A stretch of 64,000 nt of DNA from Chitinophagaceae bacterium. Its GTDB lineage: Bacteria; Bacteroidota; Bacteroidia; Chitinophagales; Chitinophagaceae. The stretch lies in the NCBI GenBank assembly GCA_020403455.1, contig JADBXP010000005.1, positions 62,001 through 126,000 of the forward strand. The letters are read 5' to 3'. A program made the translations under genes and the position numbers. Positions 54,209 through 63,205 of the stretch are shown here, in pieces; position 1 is the stretch's first letter, and every line of letters begins with the position of its first letter. A model generated the notes under the pieces. That model did not search any database and had not been told where the DNA came from. It saw only the letters and a program-made list of their open reading frames with translations.

Positions 54209-55392
54209 TATTTAAATGCATTGAATCCGGTTATGTCCAATCCTGTTATCAACAAATGAACATCGTGTGTTCCCTCATATGTAATTACACTTTCAAGGTT
54301 CATCATGTGGCGCATGATACTATATTCACCGGTGATTCCCATTCCGCCCAACATTTGACGGGCGTCCCGGCAAATCTGAGTAGCAATTTCACAACTATTG
54401 CGTTTGGCCATGCTAATTTGCTGAGGGGTTGCTTTCCCATCATTCATGAGTGTGCCAAGACGCCAAACCATTAATTGTGCTTTGGTAATTTCAGTGATCA
54501 TCTCCGCCAGTTTTTTCTGTTGGAGTTGAAAACCGCCTATGGGTCGATCGAATTGAATTCTTTCTTTGCTGTAACGCAAGGCAGTATCATAACAATCCAT
54601 GGCAGCTCCTAAAGCTCCCCAGGCGATGCCATAACGCGCCTTCGACAAACAACCCAACGGTCCTTTCAGTCCTTTAACATTCGGTAAAATATTTTCTTTG
54701 GGTACTTTAACGTTATCAAAAACCAATTCTCCTGTAGCACTGGCACGAAGACTCCATTTGCCGTGGGTGGTAGGTGTGCTAAAGCCTTCCATACCTCTTT
54801 CAACAATTAATCCATGGATTTCGTCTTGTTCATTCTTTGCCCAAACAACAGCAACTTGTGCATAAGGTGAATTACTGATCCATAATTTGGCACCATTTAA
54901 AACAACATGATCGCCCTGATCAGTAAATCGGGTCGTCATACCGGATGGGTTGCTGCCATGATCCGGTTCTGTTAGTCCAAAACATCCCAGCCATTCACCT
55001 GAGCCGAGTTTGGGCAAATATTTTTTTCTCTGAGCTTCACTTCCGTAAGCATAGATTGGAAACATGACCAGACTTCCCTGAACACTGGCGGTGCTTCTAA
55101 CACCACTATCTCCCCGTTCCAATTCCTGCATCATCAATCCATAACTAATGTAGTCTAATGAACCGCCACCGTATTCTACAGGAATGGTTGGTCCGAAACA
55201 ACCCAGATCTCCGAGTTCTTTCACAATTTGTACAGGAAATTCTGCTCGTTGTGCATACTCTTCGATGATGGGTGAAATACTCCTCTTGACATAGTTTCTA
55301 ACTGTCTCTCTGATCAGCAATTGTTCTTCAGATAATAAAGCATCAATGTTATAGTAATCGGGGGACTGAAAAAGATCGGTACGGGTAGCCAT
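54208..55392 (-). CDS. Acyl-CoA dehydrogenase (glutaryl-CoA dehydrogenase-like)
   Basis: This 394-residue FAD enzyme has the acyl-CoA dehydrogenase signatures CFGLTEPDHGSNPSGM and QMLGGMGITGEYSIMRHMMN. The catalytic base Glu is in VITYEGTHDVHLLITG, a C-terminal pattern I associate with glutaryl-CoA dehydrogenase, which converts glutaryl-CoA to crotonyl-CoA in lysine and tryptophan breakdown. The assignment to glutaryl-CoA is likely but not proven. It heads the operon with aroK and DUF423. Confidence 0.88.
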   Translation of the reverse strand: MATRTDLFQSPDYYNIDALLSEEQLLIRETVRNYVKRSISPIIEEYAQRAEFPVQIVKELGDLGCFGPTIPVEYGGGSLDYISYGLMMQELERGDSGVRSTASVQGSLVMFPIYAYGSEAQRKKYLPKLGSGEWLGCFGLTEPDHGSNPSGMTTRFTDQGDHVVLNGAKLWISNSPYAQVAVVWAKNEQDEIHGLIVERGMEGFSTPTTHGKWSLRASATGELVFDNVKVPKENILPNVKGLKGPLGCLSKARYGIAWGALGAAMDCYDTALRYSKERIQFDRPIGGFQLQQKKLAEMITEITKAQLMVWRLGTLMNDGKATPQQISMAKRNSCEIATQICRDARQMLGGMGITGEYSIMRHMMNLESVITYEGTHDVHLLITGLDITGFNAFK

Positions 55393-55426
55393 AAGATTTA
55401 TTTATTAGGTATGCAGGAAAGACAGG

Positions 55427-55434
55427 CAAAGTTA
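55427..55434 (-). promoter_or_regulatory. Promoter -7 element TAACTTTG of the acyl-CoA dehydrogenase operon
   Basis: This exact TAnnTTTG match on the minus strand lies 34 bases before the acyl-CoA dehydrogenase ATG and just downstream, in reading direction, of the S9 peptidase terminator. Confidence 0.62.
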
Positions 55435-55471
55435 CAGAGAACAGGGGAAACTTGGCCCTCCTGTACTTGAA

Positions 55472-55505
55472 TAAAAAACGCAGGAAATGTTAATCTCCTG
55501 CGTTT
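55472..55505 (-). terminator. Rho-independent terminator after the S9 peptidase gene
   Basis: On the minus strand AAACGCAGGA (complement of 55496-55505) pairs with TCCTGCGTTT (complement of 55476-55485), a 10-base-pair stem followed by further T residues. It lies 27 bases beyond the S9 peptidase stop. Confidence 0.85.
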
Positions 55506-55531
55506 CTGCTATGAGTGACCTGACTTGGTAA

Positions 55532-58081
55532 TTACTCTTCTGCGGGGCCTCTTCTGCCGCCTGCTGAGGGTGGAACAGATTTGGTACCTGATTGTTGGAT
55601 TTCACGATTCATTTCTTCGATATCAACTGGTCTCTCAGTGGTATCTCCCATCAGATAACGGGTAAAATAATCGGCCATGGTCCAGAAAAAATATTCAGTC
55701 ATATCTCCAAACCCATGTCTTTGTCCTGGTAAAATCTGGAAATCGAATCTTTTATTAGCGCGTATGAGTGCGTTGGCTACTCGAATGGTATTGGCTGGAT
55801 GTACATTGTTGTCTATATCTCCTGTCGTTAGCATCAACCGGCCTTTCAGGTTCTTTGCCAGATCCTGGTTTTTTTCAATGGAATAGACAAAGCTGGTATC
55901 TCCTTTTTCGGAAATGATTTCTTTGACACCATGGTGTTTTTCACTCCACCAACGATTGTAAATGGAATTATCATGGTTTCCACTTTCTGAAACTGCCACT
56001 TTAAAAAAATCAGGGTAAACAAGCATGGCTGCTGTACTCATGAACCCGCCGCCACTGTGTCCGTTGATACCTACACGATTGATATCAATGAAGGGATATT
56101 GGTCAGCAAGTTGTTCAGCAGCCGCTTTTTTATCAGCCAACCCATAATCGCGTAGATTTCCGTAACCATAATTGTGGTACCACTTACTTCGGGCAGGATG
56201 TCCTCCCCTGTTACCCACTGTAATTACAACAAATCCAAGTTGAGCGAGTCTTTCCGTTTTGTCCATACCTCTTCCGAATGCTTTATTAACGGCTTCAGTT
56301 TGAGGTCCCGGATAAACATATTCAATCAGTGGATATTTTTTTGTTGAATCGAAATCAAAAGGGAGGTACATAACTCCGTACAAATCTGTAATGCCATCGT
56401 CTGCTTTTACTTTAAATGGTTTTGGAAAACGATAAGGTGTTTTCATCAACGAACTAAAATCAGCCGTCTCCAGGTCCATTATCTTTTTTCCTTCCGTATT
56501 GTAAAGAGCTGATTGTGGGATGGTATTCACCCTCGAATAATTATCAACAAAAAACTGTTGGTTATCATTCATTGAATTGCTGTGCTCGAATTCACCGGGA
56601 TTCAAAAGACGGAGACCTGTACCATCAAGGTTCACCCGGTAGAGATGAACATAATAAGGATCTTCGTTGACTTCCCGGCCATTGGCAGTAAAGTAAAGTA
56701 TGCGTTTCTTTTCGTCGATGCCTACAATGTCTTCACAATGGAAAGGACCTTGTGTGATGCGATTTTTCAATTGTCCGTTTTCATCGTACAGGTAAAAATG
56801 CGCCCAGCCATCTCGTTCACTCCATTCAATCAATTCTTTGCCTTCATTGACCAGGCCTAGTCTGCGCACTTCAACATACGTGTTGAGCGTTTCCTTGATG
56901 AGGGGCTTAACCATTCCTGTTACAGGATTGGCCATACAGACATCAATTCTTTTGAGATCACGGCTGGTGCGGGTAAAATAAAATCCGCGAGAAGTTCCCA
57001 ACCAGTAATTCACCCGGTAGTCATCGTCTCTGGAAGAAGGAACAGCGGGAGAACTCCAAATAGAAATTGTCTGGTCTTTGTAGGCTCCGGTAGATAAAAC
57101 CTGGTGGGTTTTATCAGTAAGATTGAATAAGGTGAGCTCATCTACAGGATGATCTTTTTCACCCGGCATCAGGTATTTATAAGTTTCTAAAGTTGGGCGT
57201 GGATCAGCAATGCTGTTGATCACCCAGAGATCTTTGACCTTTCTGTTGTCGGAACGGTTCATGACAAAATACTTCGAGTCGGGTGACCAATAAATCTGGG
57301 CAGGTTTGCGCCTGTTTTTGTTTTTTTCCTTGTCAACATTGTTCTCACCTCCCCCGCCCAGGGCCCCTTCGCCATGATAAGAATAGTATTCCACCCCATC
57401 CGTTGTCAGAGCAAACTCGACAATCGTGCTATCATCTTCATTCAACAAGGCCTTTTGATAATTGGCCTTATCCATGTAATAAAGATTGAATTTCTTGCCA
57501 AATATCACCCAGTTGCTATCCGGAGAAATCGAAGCCCAAATAGGCTTCCTCTTTGTTTTTTTAAAGTCTGTCAGTTCTGTCAATTCTGTTGTCAACAAGT
57601 TGTATTCAAAATAAAAGACCTTTTTTTCAGGTGTTGCTGCAGCTGCACTACCTCTGGAACGAGTGCTGCTGTCTTTCCTATCTGCATCGCGTGTGCTTTT
57701 TACTTCGAAGCGAATGGTATTTTCATCATTGATGAATCGCATACTATCAAGACCCAGGTGCTGAGCATCGAAAGGATCTTTAACAATGGCAGTGATTTTG
57801 GAAGCCAGGTCATCATTATCGAATAAGGGCTTTTTCTCAGCTTTTATCGGATCAACGATGTACCATTTTTTTCCGGCAGTAGTTTCATACATGTACCAAA
57901 AGCGATTGCTCTTTTTCAACCAATGGGCATCTACCGAAGTAGTGAAAATCAGCTTTTCGAGTTTTTTAGGAGAAAACCGGGCCGCCATGGCATAGTTGGC
58001 TTTGTTGACAATAACGGACTGTGCACCTGAATTCAGGATAAAAAAAGTGAAGGCGACTAAAAAGAGGGATAATTGTTTCAT
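55532..58081 (-). CDS. S9 family prolyl oligopeptidase/DPP IV-like secreted peptidase
   Basis: This 849-residue protein has a Sec signal peptide (MKQLSLFLVAFTFFILNSGAQ), a long beta-propeller region (DPP IV N-terminal type, about 100-560) and a C-terminal alpha/beta hydrolase domain. The catalytic Ser is in GINGHSGGGFMST, Asp in TTGDIDNNVHPAN and His in PGQRHGFGD. It probably trims dipeptides or cleaves after proline in the periplasm. The C-terminal tail is Ser/Gly/Arg-rich. It is divergent from kynU. Confidence 0.92.
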   Translation of the reverse strand: MKQLSLFLVAFTFFILNSGAQSVIVNKANYAMAARFSPKKLEKLIFTTSVDAHWLKKSNRFWYMYETTAGKKWYIVDPIKAEKKPLFDNDDLASKITAIVKDPFDAQHLGLDSMRFINDENTIRFEVKSTRDADRKDSSTRSRGSAAAATPEKKVFYFEYNLLTTELTELTDFKKTKRKPIWASISPDSNWVIFGKKFNLYYMDKANYQKALLNEDDSTIVEFALTTDGVEYYSYHGEGALGGGGENNVDKEKNKNRRKPAQIYWSPDSKYFVMNRSDNRKVKDLWVINSIADPRPTLETYKYLMPGEKDHPVDELTLFNLTDKTHQVLSTGAYKDQTISIWSSPAVPSSRDDDYRVNYWLGTSRGFYFTRTSRDLKRIDVCMANPVTGMVKPLIKETLNTYVEVRRLGLVNEGKELIEWSERDGWAHFYLYDENGQLKNRITQGPFHCEDIVGIDEKKRILYFTANGREVNEDPYYVHLYRVNLDGTGLRLLNPGEFEHSNSMNDNQQFFVDNYSRVNTIPQSALYNTEGKKIMDLETADFSSLMKTPYRFPKPFKVKADDGITDLYGVMYLPFDFDSTKKYPLIEYVYPGPQTEAVNKAFGRGMDKTERLAQLGFVVITVGNRGGHPARSKWYHNYGYGNLRDYGLADKKAAAEQLADQYPFIDINRVGINGHSGGGFMSTAAMLVYPDFFKVAVSESGNHDNSIYNRWWSEKHHGVKEIISEKGDTSFVYSIEKNQDLAKNLKGRLMLTTGDIDNNVHPANTIRVANALIRANKRFDFQILPGQRHGFGDMTEYFFWTMADYFTRYLMGDTTERPVDIEEMNREIQQSGTKSVPPSAGGRRGPAEE

Positions 58082-58098
58082 ACCGAGGGATGTTTCAC

Positions 58099-58106
58099 CA
58101 AATATA
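58099..58106 (-). promoter_or_regulatory. Promoter -7 element TATATTTG of the S9 peptidase gene
   Basis: This exact TAnnTTTG match on the minus strand lies 17 bases before the peptidase ATG. Confidence 0.62.
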
Positions 58107-58227
58107 AGTCTGGAATAAATAACAGTTACCCTTTGTCGGTTAAAAAGCAGTCATCAAGGGCCAATCAGTTGATCAGATGGTTCGCCCTTGATACAGTTAA
58201 AGGACATGATTCATCGGGAGAATTGAG

Positions 58228-58235
58228 TAATTTTG
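58228..58235 (+). promoter_or_regulatory. Promoter -7 element TAATTTTG of kynU
   Basis: This exact TAnnTTTG match ends 5 bases before the kynU ATG, predicting a leaderless transcript. It also supports 58241 as the true start over the in-frame position 58073. Confidence 0.62.
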
Positions 58236-58240
58236 GTGCC

Positions 58241-59500
58241 ATGTCAAATTATTCTACCGATTTAAGTTATGCCATCGAAGCGGATCGCCTGGACCCCTTG
58301 GCTTCCTACAAAAATCAGTTTCATTTTCCGGAAAAAAACGGACAACCAGTCATATACTTTTGCGGCAATTCATTAGGCCTACAAGGAAAACAAGTACAGT
58401 CTGCCTTTCAAACGGAATTGGATGCATGGCGGGAATTGGCCATAGAAGGTTTTCGAAGCGGTCCACACCCCTGGTTGTACTACCAGGAATATCTTACTCC
58501 GGGTATGGCAAAAATCGTGGGAGCCTCCGCCCATGAAGTAACAATCATGAATACCCTGACAGTCAATTTACACCTCCTTCTTTTGAGTTTCTACCACCCT
58601 ACTGCAGATAGAAACCTCATTTTAATGGAAAAAGGAGCCTTCCCATCCGATCAGTACGCTGTTGAAACTTTGGTACGACATTACGGTTTGAACCCTGATG
58701 AAATAATAGTAGAAATCGGCCCTGCAGAAGGCGAATTTTGTATCAGTGAGGAAGCCATTTTGCAAAAAATTGATTCGCTAGGTAACAGACTTGCTATGGT
58801 GATGTTGGGAGGTATTCAGTATTATACAGGTCAGTTTTTCCCTATTCAATCCATCACCAAAGCTGCACATGCTGTTGGAGCAATTGCTGGTTTTGACTTG
58901 GCACATGCTGTCGGAAATGTGCCGCTTTCCCTGCATGACTGGGACGTAGATTTTGCTGCCTGGTGCTCCTATAAATACCTCAATGGAGGACCTGGAGCAG
59001 TAGGTGGTTTGTATGTTCATGAGCGTTTTGCAAAAGATATTCATCATCCCCGCCTGGGCGGATGGTGGGGTAATGATGAGAAAATACGTTTCCGCATGGA
59101 AAAAGGGTTTGTTCCCAAACCTACAGCCGGTGGATGGAATATAAGCACAGCACAAGTACTGAATATGTGTGCGTTACGAAGTTCAATTGAAATTTTTAAT
59201 GCAGTTGGGATGGAGGCAATTCGAAATAAGAGCAAGTTATTAACGGGTTATCTCGCCTATCTTCTTCAACAACCGGGTACATGGAATGGCATCCAGATTA
59301 CTCCGGAAGATCCTGAACAGCGGGGCGCACAATTGTCACTTTATTTTAAAGAAAACGGACCGGTCACTTTTGAAAGATTAACACAGAAAGGCATCGTGGT
59401 AGACTATCGAGAACCCGGTGTGATACGCATCGCCCCTGCACCCCTTTATTGTAGTTTTCAGGATGTTCATACTTTCTATCAGATCGTCAAAAACAGTTAA
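58241..59500 (+). CDS. kynU: Kynureninase
   Basis: This 419-residue PLP enzyme cleaves kynurenine or 3-hydroxykynurenine to (hydroxy)anthranilate and alanine. The start YFCGNSLGLQGKQ, the motif MNTLTVNLHLLLLSFYHP, and the PLP lysine in AAWCSYKYLNGGPGAVGGLY are typical, as is GWWGNDEKIRFRME. Other kynurenine-pathway genes are not adjacent. A GDSL hydrolase gene follows after 2 bases and is probably co-transcribed. Confidence 0.95.
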   Translation: MSNYSTDLSYAIEADRLDPLASYKNQFHFPEKNGQPVIYFCGNSLGLQGKQVQSAFQTELDAWRELAIEGFRSGPHPWLYYQEYLTPGMAKIVGASAHEVTIMNTLTVNLHLLLLSFYHPTADRNLILMEKGAFPSDQYAVETLVRHYGLNPDEIIVEIGPAEGEFCISEEAILQKIDSLGNRLAMVMLGGIQYYTGQFFPIQSITKAAHAVGAIAGFDLAHAVGNVPLSLHDWDVDFAAWCSYKYLNGGPGAVGGLYVHERFAKDIHHPRLGGWWGNDEKIRFRMEKGFVPKPTAGGWNISTAQVLNMCALRSSIEIFNAVGMEAIRNKSKLLTGYLAYLLQQPGTWNGIQITPEDPEQRGAQLSLYFKENGPVTFERLTQKGIVVDYREPGVIRIAPAPLYCSFQDVHTFYQIVKNS

Positions 59501-59502
59501 CC

Positions 59503-60117
59503 ATGATCATTCATCATCCCGCGACTTATCTGGCCTTAGGTGATTCTTACACAATCGGAGAAGCAGTTCCACTGCACGAAAGTTATCCCTATCAATTGGT
59601 GCAACTCCTAAGGAAAAAGGGACAACACCTACATGCAGCAGAAGTTATTGCCCGCACTGGTTGGACTACCACAGAATTGGGTGAGCAGCTGATTCACACG
59701 CAGCTAGAGGAAAAATATGATTGGGTAAGTCTCCTTATAGGTGTCAACAACCATTACCGTGGGATGGCTGTAAAAGAATTCAGCGAAGACCTGCATTTTT
59801 TAGTTAATAAAAGTATTCATCTCTGCCGCCAGGAACAAAAAGGTGTATGGCTTTTATCCATACCAGATTGGACGGTTACACCATTTGCAGCTCAGCCCGA
59901 TCAGCGCGAAAGATTTGCCTTGTCGGAGTTCAATCAGGTTGTAAAAAACACTGCCTCCTCAATGGGGGTAAATTATTTGGATATCACCCCCTCCACCCTG
60001 CAGGCGGTCAAAGATCCGGAGGGATTGTGTTCAGACGGACTTCATTATTCCGGAAAAACCTATGGTGTATGGGCCGGACTAATGGAAAAAGGATGGCTAT
60101 CAGTGGCGGGTTTGTGA
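59503..60117 (+). CDS. SGNH/GDSL-family hydrolase
   Basis: This 204-residue hydrolase has block I with the nucleophile Ser in YLALGDSYTIGE, the block III pattern LIGVNNHYRG, and the catalytic Asp/His in SDGLHYSGKTY. There is no signal peptide, so it should be a cytosolic esterase or lipase-like enzyme of unknown substrate. Its 3' end overlaps the convergent pyrF gene by 18 bases. Confidence 0.9.
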   Translation: MIIHHPATYLALGDSYTIGEAVPLHESYPYQLVQLLRKKGQHLHAAEVIARTGWTTTELGEQLIHTQLEEKYDWVSLLIGVNNHYRGMAVKEFSEDLHFLVNKSIHLCRQEQKGVWLLSIPDWTVTPFAAQPDQRERFALSEFNQVVKNTASSMGVNYLDITPSTLQAVKDPEGLCSDGLHYSGKTYGVWAGLMEKGWLSVAGL

Positions 60118-60930
60118 AGCAAGTAATTGTCGCATAGTGGTATGGTATTCTGCAGCCACTTCACCTGCCCGTATTGAAAAATCTTTATCGGAAGAAGCAT
60201 ATTGTATTGCCCGGCTAACATTCACCAGGAGTCCGGCGTCCCTGTTAAGACCGGCAGCGGATACAGCTTCCAGACTTCCGCCCTGTGCTCCTACTCCGGG
60301 AACCAGAAAAAAGTGTTCCGGAAAAACATCCCTGATTTCCCGTAAACCCTCGGGAGAGGTTGCCCCCACAACAAACATCAGATTATCAGGATTTCCCCAG
60401 GAAGCAACTTTTTTCATAACCTGTTGATACAATTTTCCTCCACCCGATGGTTCAGACAATTCCAATTGCTGAAAGTCATTGCTGCCCTGGTTGGAGGTTA
60501 ACCCCAAAACGATTGTCCATTTGTTTTGATATTCCAAAAATGGGCGCAAACTATCTTCTCCCATATAGGGGGCAACGGTAATTGCATCAAATGGAAGAAC
60601 CTCAAAAAAGGTTTTAGCATATTGTGCGGATGTATTCCCAATATCACCTCGTTTAGCATCAGCTATTGTAAAGTGCGTCTTTGGAATAATGGCAAGTGTC
60701 TTCTCCATGGCTTCCCATCCTGCTTTTCCCTGAGATTCATAAAAAGCAGTGTTGATTTTATACGCAACGCAATGATCTCTGGTAGCTTCTACAATTTCCT
60801 GATTGAATAGAAAAACAGCATCCTTGTGGTCTCGGAGGTGAACGGGAATTTTATCAGGGTCGGTATCCAGTCCGACACACAGATAAGATTGTTTGCTACT
60901 AATTTCGTTGATGAGTTCAGCTCTAGTCAT
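60100..60930 (-). CDS. pyrF: Orotidine-5'-phosphate decarboxylase
   Basis: This 276-residue enzyme makes UMP in pyrimidine synthesis. It belongs to the longer type-2 subgroup. The catalytic Lys-Asp set is in FTIADAKRGDIGNTSAQYA, with further conserved VAPYMGEDSLRPFLEY and VPGVGAQGGSLEA near the phosphate site. It lies 12 bases downstream of the GH13 gene. Confidence 0.95.
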   Translation of the reverse strand: MTRAELINEISSKQSYLCVGLDTDPDKIPVHLRDHKDAVFLFNQEIVEATRDHCVAYKINTAFYESQGKAGWEAMEKTLAIIPKTHFTIADAKRGDIGNTSAQYAKTFFEVLPFDAITVAPYMGEDSLRPFLEYQNKWTIVLGLTSNQGSNDFQQLELSEPSGGGKLYQQVMKKVASWGNPDNLMFVVGATSPEGLREIRDVFPEHFFLVPGVGAQGGSLEAVSAAGLNRDAGLLVNVSRAIQYASSDKDFSIRAGEVAAEYHTTMRQLLASQTRH

Positions 60931-60942
60931 GTTGTTGCTTGA

Positions 60943-62301
60943 TCATTGATTGAGTTCATATACTTTATAACCCCAGGCATCGAGAGCGAAATTAGCATCA
61001 ACACTCAATGATTCAGTGGAATTATTGAAAATATTGCGGGCTTTTCCTGCAAGCTTTGCATCTTTTAACTGAAAATTGACGGGTTGCGCCGAAAGATTCA
61101 CCAGAACCAAGATTTTACTTTTGCCATTTTCACGTGTAAAGGCCAATACCTGCTCTGGAAGGCTGGTAGCATAAAAAAGACAAGGTGCATTGGGTTGCAT
61201 GGCTACATTATTTTTTCTGAGTCGATACAGGGATTGATAGAAGGCAGCTCTGCCCAGTTGTTTGAATACCATGGTATCTTTTTCAAAGAAAGGAATGGCA
61301 CGCAGTATTGGTTCTTCCTGTCCGCTATATACCAGTGGTAAGGACCTGGGCAGTGTATGGGTTAAAACAGAAAATGGTGCATGAATAGCACCCGGAAGCG
61401 TACCATAATCAGCTTTGTTCCAGCTGTTCTCATCATGGTTGCTGGTAAAGCGCAAGCGAATTGCATTTGCAGGAAATGTACTATCCAGTTGCTGCAAAAA
61501 GTTAACCAAATCGGTAGGCTTCTTTTTTCCTGCAGCGATATCGTTCATGAGGTGGAACTCAGGCCAGCCATAAGTAGCGTCAAATCCAGCTGTATGTAAC
61601 CAGGCAGCATCTGCCTCAGCCAACATGAAAATATTCTTCATTTTTTTTAACTCCTGAACACATGGTATCCAGAATTCTTGTGGCACCAGGTGAGCCATGT
61701 CACAGCGAAAACCATCAATATTACTGGTACGAATCCAAAATTTCATTTGCTCAATCATGGTATCTCTCAATTCCGGATTACTGTGGTTGAGTTTGCGGGT
61801 GTCTGTCCAATCGAATTGTGAAATGGCATTGCCAGAACTGTCTCGCACATAAAAATCCGGGTGTTTGGTTAACCAGTAATGATCGGCACCCGAATGATTG
61901 GGCACCCAATCTATCAAGACTTTAAATCCTTTGGCATGAGCTGATTCAACGAGGTGTTTCCAGTCATCCATTGTGCCATATTCAGGATTGATCCCGGTAT
62001 AATCTGCGACTGCATAATAGCTGCCAAGCGTACCTTTTCTATCTTTCTTGCTGATGGGTTGTATGGGCATGAACCAAAGGGTATGTACCCCCATGTCGCG
62101 CAAACGGTCCAAATGTGCTTCAAATGCCCTAAAAGTGCCCTCAGGGGTGTACTGTCGTATATTAACCTCGTAAACATTTCCCTGCATCATCCAGGCCGGG
62201 TGACCATCAATAATTTCACTCTCTTTTATATCATTTTTTGTTTGGCAGGCCACTAATGAAAAGAGCAGAATTCCCAACACGAAAACGGAATTTTTCAGCA
62301 T
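60943..62301 (-). CDS. Alpha-amylase family (GH13) lipoprotein
   Basis: This 452-residue protein has a lipoprotein signal with lipobox LVAC (MLKNSVFVLGILLFSLVAC), so it should be anchored in the periplasm or at the cell surface. The GH13 barrel shows the nucleophile Asp in GFRCDMAHL, the acid/base Glu in FMLAEADAAW and the third Asp in TSNHDENSW. Region I is DWVPNHSG. It probably cleaves alpha-1,4-glucans outside the cytosol, while the glucanotransferase at 17-20 kb lacks a signal. Confidence 0.92.
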   Translation of the reverse strand: MLKNSVFVLGILLFSLVACQTKNDIKESEIIDGHPAWMMQGNVYEVNIRQYTPEGTFRAFEAHLDRLRDMGVHTLWFMPIQPISKKDRKGTLGSYYAVADYTGINPEYGTMDDWKHLVESAHAKGFKVLIDWVPNHSGADHYWLTKHPDFYVRDSSGNAISQFDWTDTRKLNHSNPELRDTMIEQMKFWIRTSNIDGFRCDMAHLVPQEFWIPCVQELKKMKNIFMLAEADAAWLHTAGFDATYGWPEFHLMNDIAAGKKKPTDLVNFLQQLDSTFPANAIRLRFTSNHDENSWNKADYGTLPGAIHAPFSVLTHTLPRSLPLVYSGQEEPILRAIPFFEKDTMVFKQLGRAAFYQSLYRLRKNNVAMQPNAPCLFYATSLPEQVLAFTRENGKSKILVLVNLSAQPVNFQLKDAKLAGKARNIFNNSTESLSVDANFALDAWGYKVYELNQ

Positions 62302-62450
62302 CGATTAAAAATTTTCCTGAAAATAATAAAGTTTGAACAATTCAGCAGATGTTAAGAAGATGAATGCGCCATGCATCCCATTTTATCAACAGAGAATTGA
62401 CAGAAAGGTAAAAGAAAGTGCTCCTTTGGATAAAGCTGTACCTTTATGAC

Positions 62451-62840
62451 ATGAAATATTGTATTCCTCTACTTTTAATATTCTCCTGTTCAACCAATCA
62501 ACAGGAGCCAAAAGGTGCAGACAATGCATTGGATGCAGGGAGAGAGTATCTGCAGGCACATCTGCAGGGAGATTTCGAGGCTGCCGCCAAATATTGCGAG
62601 CAAGATAGTGCTGTTTTGCAAACTTTGCGTTCCGATGAAGCAATGTTCAGGGCCCTAGACAGAGAAGGGAGACAGCTGCATCGAACTGCTTCAATACAGG
62701 TTTATGCTTTGGAAGAAACCGGGGGTCAGCAGGCACAGCTTATCTATGGATTTTCGTATGAGCCCGCAAAAAAAGATACTTTGTATTTAGTACAAAAGAA
62801 CCAAAGATGGTTCATTGCCTCTCCAAAAATGCAACAATGA
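62451..62840 (+). CDS. Small lipoprotein of unknown function (DUF4878-like)
   Basis: This 129-residue protein begins with a short lipoprotein signal whose lipobox is IFSC (MKYCIPLLLIFSC). The mature part (ALDAGREYLQAHLQGDFEAA, VYALEETGGQQAQLIYGFSY, LVQKNQRWFIASPK) resembles small cystatin/NTF2-like DUF4878 domains. Its stop overlaps the crcB start (ATGA). The 150 bases before it hold only a near-consensus TACCTTTA (62439-62446), and I see no fluoride riboswitch there. Confidence 0.78.
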   Translation: MKYCIPLLLIFSCSTNQQEPKGADNALDAGREYLQAHLQGDFEAAAKYCEQDSAVLQTLRSDEAMFRALDREGRQLHRTASIQVYALEETGGQQAQLIYGFSYEPAKKDTLYLVQKNQRWFIASPKMQQ

Positions 62841-63199
62841 TGTTTCAATCAGTCATATTGGTAGGCTTAGGTGGTATGATAGGATCCATGGCTCGTTACC
62901 TAGTTGGTTATCTTTTCAAAACACATTCATTACCATTCGGCACCTTATTGGTGAACCTTACGGGTTCTTTGCTCATTGGTTTTTTAATGGCAAAATTTGC
63001 CAAACAGGGTATACAAGAGGAATGGAGGCTTTTATTAGTAGTAGGTTTATGTGGTGGTTTTACAACTTTATCAGCCCTCTCCTGGGAAAATCTTCAATTG
63101 CTGCAATCAGGTAAATATGCCTTATTTGCAGGATACGCTTTGATCACGGTGATAGGTGGATTGCTACTAGCTGCAGGAGGGTATTATTTAGGAAAATAA
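62837..63199 (+). CDS. crcB: Fluoride channel/exporter CrcB (Fluc)
   Basis: This 120-residue membrane protein has four helices and the family motifs GGMIGSMARYLVG, GTLLVNLTGSLLIG and GLCGGFTTLSALSWE, the last carrying the Phe and Thr/Ser residues of the fluoride path. It dimerises to export fluoride. ATG 62837 overlaps the preceding stop; a second ATG at 62840 is also possible. The pyrophosphatase gene follows after 6 bases. Confidence 0.93.
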   Translation: MMFQSVILVGLGGMIGSMARYLVGYLFKTHSLPFGTLLVNLTGSLLIGFLMAKFAKQGIQEEWRLLLVVGLCGGFTTLSALSWENLQLLQSGKYALFAGYALITVIGGLLLAAGGYYLGK

Positions 63200-63205
63200 C
63201 AAACT

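Noticed and set aside
57374..57826. A 150-codon open frame opposite the S9 peptidase gene
   Set aside because: It is Cys- and Phe-rich with no domain pattern and lies entirely antisense to a well-supported gene.
58073..58240. N-terminal extension of kynU by 56 codons
   Set aside because: The extension crosses the kynU -7 promoter element and the divergent promoter region. The kynureninase family begins near the ATG at 58241.
62302..62450. Possible fluoride riboswitch before the lipoprotein-crcB-ppa genes
   Set aside because: The conserved pseudoknot segments of the crcB motif are not recognisable in these 149 bases. A covariance search would be needed to exclude a diverged form.
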